From the NCBI GenBank assembly GCA_016191305.1, contig JACPOX010000095.1, positions 1 through 22,477 on the forward strand: a stretch of 22,477 nucleotides of DNA, read 5' to 3'. The notes beneath the pieces were generated by a model. It was not told where the DNA came from, ran no database searches, and saw nothing but the letters and a program-made list of their open reading frames with translations. Position numbers and translations under genes: made by a program. The stretch is from Legionella longbeachae. GTDB taxonomy: Bacteria; Pseudomonadota; Gammaproteobacteria; Legionellales; Legionellaceae. Positions 16,413 to 22,477 of this stretch are shown here, in pieces (positions within the stretch are counted from its first letter, which is position 1; each line of letters opens with the position of its first letter).

Positions 16413-17869
16413 CTAATTATGCATTAATCGTCTAACTACTTCCTGATCAGAAAAAGCATATTTCACAGTACCCATCTGTTGGTAAGCCTCATGACCTTTT
16501 CCTGCAATTAAAATAACATCATCTTTATCCGCTGCATTCAAAGCATAAGCTATCGCCTCTTCTCGATCAATTAGTTGGATTACATTAGATGATAAAGAAA
16601 CTCCTTTTGCTATCTCATTAATTATCATTTGCGGATCTTCAGTACGAGGATTATCACTAGTAATTACTATTTGATCTGCGAAGCGGCTAGCAACTTCTCC
16701 CATGATAGGTCTTTTGGTTTTATCTCTATCTCCCCCACAACCAAAAACCACCCACAATCGTCCTTTTTTCAATTGATTTAAAGTAATTAACACATTTTTC
16801 AAAGCATCTGGAGTATGAGCATAATCAACAAGAACATAAGGAGAATTAGCAACAATTTCCATACGGCCAGGAGCTGCTTTTAATTTTTTCATTACATCCA
16901 CTATCTGCTCAGGTGCATAGCCTGAAGCGAATAAACTACTAAACACAGCCAGACTATTGTAAATATTGAATTCACCCAAAGCATTAATTTGCAGTTGATA
17001 CTGTCCCCAAGGCGAATGAACATCAATTTTAGTACCGTTGATATCCATAAACCAGTTTACAGCTCGCACATCACAATCGTGCTGCATACCATAAGTTATT
17101 TTTCTAACATTTGGCTTAACTACTGCTGCCATCATTTTTTGATATGCATCATCTTGATTAATAATTGCCCAGCTCAATAACTCTTGAGCAAATAATAGTG
17201 ATTTTGCTGCAGCATAATTTTCCATGCTTTGGTGATAATCTAAATGATCTAAGGTTAAATTTGTAAATATAGCTTGCTTAAACTCAATACCCTCAACCCG
17301 ATGCTGCACCAAAGCGTGAGAAGACACTTCCATGCAAACTTGTTTGATGTTTTGATTATTATATTGATGCAATAACTTCTGCAAACGTAATGAATCCGGA
17401 GTAGTATTGTCCAATAGCTTTAATTCATTTACATTGCCTTGGCCAATTGTACCTATGTATGCTGCGCCTTGACCTAGTAGGTGATGTGCCTGAGCTAATT
17501 GATAAGCAATAGTCGTTTTGCCATTAGTTCCAGTCACACCTATTACAGTTAGAGAGCTCATTGGATCGTCATAGAACTGTTTAGCAATTAAAGCAAGTTT
17601 CATCGCCAATTCGGGAATGGGAATACAAGGAACCGATGTTGGTAATATGCAATCATCAGGAAAATGAATGGGATCATAGGCTACTGCAGCGGCACCTGAA
17701 GAAACAGCTTTATCGATAAATAAGCGTCCATCAGCGGCTGCTCCAGGACATGGATCTGGCCGCCGTCGAGAAGCTCGACGCTGCGCGCGCCCGCGATGCC
17801 GTCGAGGGTGCCGCGCGCACGCGCGTCTCCCAGCTCAGGAACATACATGTTCCTAAGCTGCAAATTCAT
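16413..17869 (-). pseudogene. murE: UDP-MurNAc-tripeptide synthetase, disrupted near the N-terminus
   Basis: MurE adds meso-diaminopimelate to UDP-MurNAc-L-Ala-D-Glu in the cytosol. The body is intact: from about 17747 downward the frame reads PGAAADGRLFIDKAV, followed by the ATP-binding GVTGTNGKTT (17540-17511), the DNPR motif that selects meso-DAP (16655-16644), and GKGHEAYQ near the end. The expected start is the ATG ending at 17869 (MNLQLRNMYVPEL), overlapping the ftsI stop by 17 bases. Between these two native pieces, about 17748-17831 is a very GC-rich stretch in place of the usual N-terminal substrate-binding segment (the xLTxDSR region). Reading from the ATG runs through it and stops at 17681 in the wrong frame; reading back from the body meets a stop at 17835. 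As written, no full-length MurE can be made. Since the enzyme is essential, a sequence error is the leading explanation. Confidence 0.85.
17748..17831. other. GC-rich foreign-looking segment inside murE
   Basis: About 84 bases of strongly GC-rich sequence sit inside an AT-rich gene; boundaries are accurate to within a few bases. On the plus strand it is open as MDLAAVEKLDAARARDAVEG onward with mostly G/C wobble bases. On the minus strand the same codon boundaries are open as ARGTLDGIAGARSVELLDGG, also with G/C wobble bases. It therefore looks like a scrap of protein-coding DNA from a high-GC genome, strand uncertain. The spacing from the murE ATG to the PGAAADG codons (122 bases) is close to the natural distance in MurE, so it replaces rather than adds to native sequence. 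Confidence 0.75.
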
Positions 17870-19520
17870 CAGTAGGTATATTAAACAATCGCAATGCACC
17901 CGACATCACTTTAGAAAACAAAGGAGCAGCAACTGCAGCAGCATAATAACCTTTCCGAGAAGGTTCATGAATAAATACAACTACAACAAATTTAGGTTTT
18001 GAAACCGGTGCTATACCTATAAAGCTTGCTGTGTATTTTCTATCTTTATACCCATCTTTTCCTGCCACACGAGCAGTACCTGTTTTTCCGGCCACACGAT
18101 ATCCTGGTACCCGTGCGGCAGTACCTGTACCATCCCTTAATACAGCTTCCATCATTGACAATACTTGCTTTGCTGTTTCAGACTTTATTACTTGTAGGCC
18201 GGAAGTAGGCGGATCATTATGCAGCAAAGTTACTGGAATCAATTGACCCTGATTAGCAAAAATCATATTCGCTTTAGCCAATTGCAAAGCAGTAACTGAC
18301 AAGCCATATCCAAAACTCAAAGTAGCTAAAACAAAAGGATTGGCATCTTTAACATTAACTATTGCTCCTTCACTTTCTCCAGGATAAGTACTTTCGGTAC
18401 GCTGACCAAAACCGCAACGCTGCAATAGCCCAATTAATTGCTCCGGCGGGCTAGCTAAAACCATTTTCGTTACCCCAACATTACTTGAGTGCTGCAAAAT
18501 ACCAGTTACATCCAAAACACCATAATTATGAATATCACGCACAGTATGGCCATGTACTCTCATCCAGCTTGGATTCGTATCAATAATCGTTTTAGGTGTA
18601 AACAATCCAGTTTCCAAGGCACTAGCTATACTAAAAGTCTTAATTACCGAACCAGGCTCAAACATATCGGTAACTGCTCTATTCCTATAAGAATCTTTAT
18701 CATAACGACCTCGTGAATTAGGATTATATGAAGGTACATTGGCCATGGCTAAAATTTCACCGTTTTCTGAATCAACTACGACAACAGAACCCGACTTTGC
18801 ACCAAACTCTTCCACCGTTTTAGTTAATTCACTATATGCCAAATATTGCAAGCGTCTATCAATACTTAAAGTCATGTCTCGTCCGGGACGCGGTTGCTTT
18901 ATTATCCCTAATTCTTCAATAATCTGCCCTAATCGATCTTTAATTACACGTTTTTTACCTACGACTCCTTTTAACCAATCTTGATAGGCCAGTTCAATTC
19001 CTTCTAAACCTTGGTCATCTACATTAGTAAATCCTATCAGTTGGGAAATACTGTCTGAATCAGGATAATAACGTTTAAATTCCTTTTGAAAATTAACACC
19101 TGGAATTTTAAGTGATTTGATTTGTTTCGCTAAAGGTGGTGGTAATTGTCTTTGCAAATAGAGAAACTCTAACTCTTTATTCTCTGCATCAACTATTTTT
19201 CTGCTTAATTGTTTTGGGGTCAAATGCAGAAATTTAGCCAAAGACATAAACTGTTCTTTATCTGGAGAAAACTCTTTAGGATTTACCCAGACTGATTCAA
19301 CAGGAGTACTAATAGCCAAGGGAGTACCATTCCTGTCCATGATCATCCCTCTATGTGCAGGAATATCCACGACACGCAAACTGCGTGCATTACCTTGACC
19401 TTGCAAAAATTGGCGATGTAAGACAGTTAAATCAACCATACGCCAAATAAGAACAAGCAAAATAAAGGAAAAAAAAGTAGATACTATGATAAGTCGGTTA
19501 CAATGAGTTGATTTTTTCAT
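17853..19520 (-). CDS. ftsI: Peptidoglycan D,D-transpeptidase FtsI (PBP3)
   Basis: This is the septal class B penicillin-binding protein that cross-links peptidoglycan during division with FtsW. The 555-residue protein has a short cytoplasmic start, one membrane anchor (about 9-30), a pedestal domain with HRGMIMDRNGTPLA at 56-69, and the transpeptidase domain. The catalytic motifs are SVIK at 291-294 (nucleophile Ser291), SSN at 345-347 and KTGT at 479-482. The length agrees with the family. The coding region is normal throughout, and its last 17 bases overlap the murE start, which favours translational coupling. Unlike most dcw clusters, 152 bases containing a palindromic element separate it from ftsL. 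Confidence 0.95.
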   Translation of the reverse strand: MKKSTHCNRLIIVSTFFSFILLVLIWRMVDLTVLHRQFLQGQGNARSLRVVDIPAHRGMIMDRNGTPLAISTPVESVWVNPKEFSPDKEQFMSLAKFLHLTPKQLSRKIVDAENKELEFLYLQRQLPPPLAKQIKSLKIPGVNFQKEFKRYYPDSDSISQLIGFTNVDDQGLEGIELAYQDWLKGVVGKKRVIKDRLGQIIEELGIIKQPRPGRDMTLSIDRRLQYLAYSELTKTVEEFGAKSGSVVVVDSENGEILAMANVPSYNPNSRGRYDKDSYRNRAVTDMFEPGSVIKTFSIASALETGLFTPKTIIDTNPSWMRVHGHTVRDIHNYGVLDVTGILQHSSNVGVTKMVLASPPEQLIGLLQRCGFGQRTESTYPGESEGAIVNVKDANPFVLATLSFGYGLSVTALQLAKANMIFANQGQLIPVTLLHNDPPTSGLQVIKSETAKQVLSMMEAVLRDGTGTAARVPGYRVAGKTGTARVAGKDGYKDRKYTASFIGIAPVSKPKFVVVVFIHEPSRKGYYAAAVAAPLFSKVMSGALRLFNIPTDEFAA

Positions 19521-19536
19521 GGATATTTATCCATCT

Positions 19537-19619
19537 GTAGCCTGACTGGGACGAAGCTGTAACCTGGGTTTATTAGCCTTAACTAATCCTAGGTCGCACC
19601 TTCGCGTCTATCCAGCTAC
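19537..19619. repeat. 83-base imperfect palindrome between ftsL and ftsI
   Basis: The left arm begins GTAGCCTGACTGGGACGAAG (19537) and the right arm ends CGCGTCTATCCAGCTAC (19619). The right arm's reverse complement (GTAGCTGGATAGACGCGAAG) aligns with the left over about 35 bases with several mismatches; a short TTAG-rich loop separates them. The pattern resembles the widespread GTAGCC(C)GGATxAGACGCGAAG-type intergenic palindromes (REP/MITE-like). It codes for nothing and would form a long hairpin in the dcw transcript. Confidence 0.65.
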
Positions 19620-19672
19620 CTTATCTACGTTATTAAAATAATGCCAATGGTACTCGTTTGAAACTAAAACTT

Positions 19673-20014
19673 CTACTGTTGTGATTGCAACCAATAAGTA
19701 TTTTTACTTGTTGGCAAAACCATTTGCAGTTTATCTTTGGCTAATTCCTCAACCCGAGCTGGGGTAGCCAAACTTGCTTGTTCCAAAAGTAATTGTCCCC
19801 ATTGCAACTGTAAATAGTGCGTTTGTTGTTCCTGATGCTCAACCTGGCTTAAAGTCACTCGATACGAATTAGTGCTGTATACAACCGCCAGAGCACTAAT
19901 TAATACAGAAACTAATAATATGATTAGCATGTATAATGATTTAGACATTTGCATCTCTGCCAGTTGACCATTAAACAAGGTACCTTGATTGATTACTTTA
20001 GCTGCAGCATTCAT
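19673..20014 (-). CDS. ftsL: Cell division protein FtsL
   Basis: A small bitopic divisome protein that forms a complex with FtsQ and FtsB and activates FtsWI. It has 113 residues: a cytoplasmic start (1-25), one membrane helix (about 27-47, [18 protein letters not shown]) and a periplasmic heptad-rich helix (about 55-95) containing [24 protein letters not shown], typical of gammaproteobacterial FtsL. The ATG overlaps the rsmH stop in an ATGA arrangement. Identification rests on topology, the [12 protein letters not shown] signature and its place between rsmH and ftsI. A palindromic element follows before ftsI. Confidence 0.92.
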   Translation of the reverse strand: MNAAAKVINQGTLFNGQLAEMQMSKSLYMLIILLVSVLISALAVVYSTNSYRVTLSQVEHQEQQTHYLQLQWGQLLLEQASLATPARVEELAKDKLQMVLPTSKNTYWLQSQQ

Positions 20015-20937
20015 GCTAATTTCTCCCCTATTCTGAGCACTGCACTTCGAGCTCTTACATTCTCTTTTACTTCATTTTCTTGTGGCATTATAGCCTTACC
20101 TATTTTCTTAAAATTAGTCATGAGTTCTTCGTAGCGAATAGGTACTTCTGGAGGAGGCTTTATCCCTTGTTCTTTATCACGCATAAATTGCTTCACAATG
20201 CGATCTTCAAGAGAGTGGAAACTAATCACTGCCAATCTTCCATTTGGTGCCAAAACATTGAGACATTGCTCCAGACAATTTTTTAAATCATTTAACTCCT
20301 GATTCACATGAATCCGAATCGCTTGAAATACGCGTGTTGCCGGATGCTTGTGTTTTTCCCATTTTGGATTTGCTTCCTTGACTATTTCTGCCAATTGCAA
20401 AGTGGTGGAAATAGGAGTTCTGTTTCTTGCAGCAACTATTGCCCTTGCTATTCGACCAGCAAAGCGCTCTTCGCCATAAAGTCTGAAAATAGAAGCCATT
20501 TCATCTGCCTCCGCTTCATTAATAAATTGTGCTGCACTCATAGATTGAGACAAATCCATGCGCATATCCAATGGCCCTTCCTGCATAAAACTAAAACCCC
20601 TTTCAGGATTATCCAATTGCGGGGAAGACACTCCTAAATCAAGTAAAATGCCATCTACCTTTTCCAATACTCCCACTTCACTAGCGAATGCTTGGATTTT
20701 TGCAAATGAACCCTGAAATATATGGAATCGGCTATCCTGACCAAAATGATCTTTTGCATATGCTATTGCATCTAAATCTTTATCTATGGCGTACAAACGA
20801 CCTTGTTCATCTAATAAACTTAAAATTTCCCGGCTATGACCGCCTCGGCCAAAAGTAGCATCAAAATAGATTCCTCCACTTTTAATGGCCAAACCTTTTA
20901 TTGATTCATGTAATAATACTGATTGATGCATTGCCAT
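20011..20937 (-). CDS. rsmH: 16S rRNA (cytosine(1402)-N(4))-methyltransferase
   Basis: This enzyme (formerly MraW) methylates N4 of C1402 in 16S rRNA, tuning start-codon selection and decoding. The 308-residue length is normal. The S-adenosylmethionine motif [10 protein letters not shown] is at 26-35, followed by the acidic AIDKD at 50-54; later family blocks include [35 protein letters not shown] and [15 protein letters not shown]. An ATG two codons inside the gene is an alternative, but GGAAA sits 8 bases before the first one. It is 11 bases after the mraZ stop and overlaps ftsL by 4 bases, so it is part of the same transcript. Confidence 0.96.
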   Translation of the reverse strand: MAMHQSVLLHESIKGLAIKSGGIYFDATFGRGGHSREILSLLDEQGRLYAIDKDLDAIAYAKDHFGQDSRFHIFQGSFAKIQAFASEVGVLEKVDGILLDLGVSSPQLDNPERGFSFMQEGPLDMRMDLSQSMSAAQFINEAEADEMASIFRLYGEERFAGRIARAIVAARNRTPISTTLQLAEIVKEANPKWEKHKHPATRVFQAIRIHVNQELNDLKNCLEQCLNVLAPNGRLAVISFHSLEDRIVKQFMRDKEQGIKPPPEVPIRYEELMTNFKKIGKAIMPQENEVKENVRARSAVLRIGEKLA

Positions 20938-20948
20938 TTATGTTTCCA

Positions 20949-21407
20949 TTACAAAGAAAACGTTTTCATTTCATCGGGTAAACCCGCAGCTCCTGAGCTT
21001 TCCTCAGTTAACCATTGCTCACGTCGGGTTTCCCAAAGGTCCTTACTCCACACCTCAAATTTATTTCCTTGGCCTATCATCACTACATCTTTTTCCAACT
21101 GCGCATAATTTCTTAAAACTGTTGGCAATAACACCCGACCATTAGTGTCGAGTTCAACATCGCTAGCATGACCTATCAACAAACGTTGTATTCTTCGTGC
21201 AGCAGCATTAAAACTAGGTAATTTTTGTAAATTATCTTCAATTAACTGCCATTGAGCTGCGGTATAAAGTAACAAACATGTTTCTTCAGTATCAATTGTT
21301 ACCACTAAAGGCGTTTTTTCTTCAGCACCCAACGCAGATCGATATCGCGTTGGAATAGCTAAGCGCCCTTTAGTATCAATTGTGATGGCATTTATTCCAC
21401 GAAACAT
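20949..21407 (-). CDS. mraZ: Transcriptional regulator MraZ
   Basis: MraZ is a ring-forming AbrB-like DNA-binding protein that represses its own dcw operon through TGGGN repeats. The 152-residue protein carries the two family repeats with their signature loops DTKGRLAIP (11-19) and DTNGRVLLP (87-95). It is the first gene of the cluster. No Shine-Dalgarno sits at normal distance; the only GGAGG is about 25 bases upstream inside a hairpin, so translation may be weak or controlled by structure. TGGRG boxes lie in the leader. Confidence 0.96.
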   Translation of the reverse strand: MFRGINAITIDTKGRLAIPTRYRSALGAEEKTPLVVTIDTEETCLLLYTAAQWQLIEDNLQKLPSFNAAARRIQRLLIGHASDVELDTNGRVLLPTVLRNYAQLEKDVVMIGQGNKFEVWSKDLWETRREQWLTEESSGAAGLPDEMKTFSL

Positions 21408-21419
21408 GGTTTTTTTAAT

Positions 21420-21440
21420 GTGGAGTTTTTATTCCTCCAC
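21420..21440 (-). promoter_or_regulatory. Leader hairpin enclosing a GGAGG upstream of mraZ
   Basis: GTGGAG (21420-21425 on the plus strand) pairs with CTCCAC (21435-21440) around 9 bases. On the minus strand the GGAGG inside it is the only Shine-Dalgarno-like sequence before mraZ, and one MraZ-type box overlaps the same bases. Confidence 0.4.
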
Positions 21441-21470
21441 AATTCTCCACTTTTTTATTATTTTATCCCA
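21435..21470 (-). promoter_or_regulatory. MraZ-type operator boxes
   Basis: On the minus strand TGGAG occurs at 21449-21445 and again at 21439-21435, exactly 10 bases apart, and TGGGA lies 21 bases further upstream at 21470-21466. MraZ binds TGGGN repeats with 10-base spacing, so these are its probable targets, placed just downstream of the promoter for repression. Confidence 0.6.
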
Positions 21471-21479
21471 CTTTTATAC

Positions 21480-21509
21480 ACTATAGAAACACATTTCTTC
21501 ATGCGTCAA
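21480..21509 (-). promoter_or_regulatory. Promoter of the mraZ-rsmH-ftsL-ftsI-murE operon
   Basis: Reading on the minus strand, TTGACG (21509-21504) and TATAGT (21485-21480) are separated by 18 bases. Both are strong sigma-70-like boxes, about 75-100 bases ahead of mraZ and immediately upstream of the MraZ-type boxes. Confidence 0.65.
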
Positions 21510-21604
21510 GCTAAAAACCCACTTTTCAGGTAATTTATTTTACATTAACAATACCAATGATTAGAAACTAACCGAAAAGATAAATTTATGACCCAATGAG
21601 CACT

Positions 21605-21636
21605 GAATTATTGCTATTCAGAATTATTGCTATTCA
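21605..21636. repeat. Perfect 16-base tandem duplication
   Basis: GAATTATTGCTATTCA occurs twice head to tail (21605-21620 and 21621-21636) in the divergent intergenic region between mraZ and the small gene at 21704. TTGATT (21637) and TAAGAT (21660) just downstream form a weak promoter candidate for that gene. Confidence 0.7.
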
Positions 21637-21703
21637 TTGATTTTTTTAGATTGTTCATTTAAGATTATATTTTAATTAAGTTGAAATAAATTAGGGCATA
21701 TCG

Positions 21704-22075
21704 ATGAAAATAGCATTTTTCTTAGACAGTGGTTGTACGACCCAAAAAAAAATCGATGAGAATATTACTAAAATAAATGAGATAAACCTTAAAAAGAAAA
21801 AATCTTCTTATTTCATTGAACCCGAGAACTGTGTAAGTATTGAAAAAGCCAAGGAGTTGCTTTCAGACATCGATATTCAAAGCACAGAAAATTTGTCTGT
21901 CTCCCAAGAAGAACCATTTAGTTTAAATAACCTTACCCGGATAGATAGATTAAAAATGTCTCATGAAACATTTTTTCAACCTAAGTCGGACTCTCAAAAC
22001 ATATCCAGTTCTATTGAGAATGATCTTCATCTTGCTTGTACGTCATTAATAATCGATGAGAATATTAAGATTTAA
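21704..22075 (+). CDS. Unrecognised small protein
   Basis: I do not recognise this 123-residue protein. It is hydrophilic, rich in Lys, Glu, Ser, Ile and Asn, with no signal peptide or membrane segment; MKIAFFLDSG is the only hydrophobic part. Cysteines are at 11, 43 and 110. A TAGGG 7 bases before the ATG is a modest ribosome site. The DNA AATCGATGAGAATATTA occurs at 21751 and again at 22051, in the same frame, so IDENI is repeated near both ends. It converges on coaX with an 8-base gap, which argues for a real compact gene. It is probably lineage-specific; an effector role is possible but not supported by any visible motif. Chance ORF status in AT-rich DNA cannot be excluded. Confidence 0.5.
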   Translation: MKIAFFLDSGCTTQKKIDENITKINEINLKKKKSSYFIEPENCVSIEKAKELLSDIDIQSTENLSVSQEEPFSLNNLTRIDRLKMSHETFFQPKSDSQNISSSIENDLHLACTSLIIDENIKI

Positions 22076-22083
22076 ATCTAGCT

Positions 22084-22477
22084 TTAAGATTGACTATTCA
22101 TTAAAGCTGCCAAGCGTATTCCTTGAAGAACCAAATCAGGTATCAAATGATCGTACAAATCTTGTTTATCAAATAAAGAAGCAAAGCCTCCTGTAGCTAA
22201 AACCAAAGCTTTATTTGTACCAAAAGCTTCTTGAGTCATTCGCAAAATCAACTCTCGACAAGCTCCGAGAACACCATAGTAGACACCCGACTGAATGCTT
22301 TCTATTGTAGTTCGACCTATACAATTTTCAATTTTTATTATTTCTACCGCTGGGAGTTTAGCCGTATTTTTTGATAAAGCATCTACTGATAACCTTACAC
22401 CAGGTAAAATAGCACCGCCCAAGTATGCTTTCTGGCCACTGATAACGCAAAAAGTAGTTGCCGTACCGAAGTCAATA
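22084..22477 (-). CDS. coaX: Type III pantothenate kinase, C-terminal part (runs off the window)
   Basis: CoaX phosphorylates pantothenate, the first step of coenzyme A synthesis, in the cytosol. The frame is open to the right edge, where it reads DFGTATTFCVISG, the conserved aspartate and phosphate-binding block of the ASKHA-type kinase, then GGAILPGVRLSVDALSKNTAKLP, IGRTTIESIQSGVYYG and LATGGFA. About half of the usual 250-odd residues are present, and the start lies outside. The stop is 8 bases from the convergent small gene. It neighbours the dcw operon on the same strand, 676 bases upstream of mraZ. Confidence 0.93.
   Translation of the reverse strand, partial: IDFGTATTFCVISGQKAYLGGAILPGVRLSVDALSKNTAKLPAVEIIKIENCIGRTTIESIQSGVYYGVLGACRELILRMTQEAFGTNKALVLATGGFASLFDKQDLYDHLIPDLVLQGIRLAALMNSQS

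Noticed and set aside
17796..18246. Plus-strand small frames opposite murE and ftsI
   Set aside because: They are antisense to ftsI, whose KTGT region is intact here; the GC-rich part belongs to the anomalous segment in murE.
1..22477. CRISPR arrays, tRNA or rRNA genes, insertion sequences, prophage or toxin-antitoxin modules
   Set aside because: No spaced repeats, cloverleaf sequences, transposase, integrase or toxin-like genes were seen on reading both strands by eye.

Overview
The window reads as an ordinary stretch of an AT-rich gammaproteobacterial chromosome, most likely Legionella or a close relative. The reasons are the dcw gene types, a tandem pair of small secreted proteins of a kind I associate with Legionella (DUF4949-like), a membrane protein with an HPD motif that resembles a Dot/Icm effector candidate, and short GC-rich palindromic repeats scattered between AT-rich genes. 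I saw no phage genes, insertion sequence, CRISPR array, tRNA or rRNA.

Layout. 1-5570 (+): the 3' part of a PAS/GAF/GGDEF diguanylate cyclase, an orphan ParB, a DacB/PBP4-type peptidase with a C-terminal extension, a secreted calcineurin-like phosphoesterase and an Ohr peroxidase. 5635-6033 (-): a small GGQ release-factor-like ribosome-rescue protein. 6180-8080 (+): glutathione reductase and a gamma-carbonic anhydrase-like protein. 8201-12454 (-): alanine dehydrogenase, EtfA, EtfB and the HPD-motif membrane protein. 12633-13283 (-): a PAP2 phosphatase. 13635-15319 (+): an M50 site-2 protease overlapping pdxB by 4 bases. 15450-16363 (+): the two secreted paralogs. 16413-21407 (-): the start of the division/cell-wall cluster, transcribed mraZ-rsmH-ftsL-ftsI-murE from a recognisable promoter with MraZ-type boxes. 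21704-22075 (+): an unrecognised small gene. 22084-22477 (-): the C-terminal part of type III pantothenate kinase, running off the window.

The most striking anomaly is in murE. About 85 bases just after its start codon are replaced by very GC-rich sequence unlike anything nearby, and this breaks the reading frame of an essential gene. An assembly or sequencing chimera is the first thing to exclude. Other points of interest are a site-2 protease lacking the conserved NxxPxP part of its third motif, an approximately 83-base imperfect palindrome between ftsL and ftsI, and a family of GTAGGTTGGGCC-type hairpins in intergenic positions.

No complete new multi-gene system is evident. Most of the window is housekeeping: peptidoglycan synthesis and division (dacB, ftsI, ftsL, murE, mraZ, rsmH), redox and peroxide defence (gor, ohr), electron transfer (etfAB), cofactor synthesis (pdxB, coaX) and a few lineage-specific proteins.
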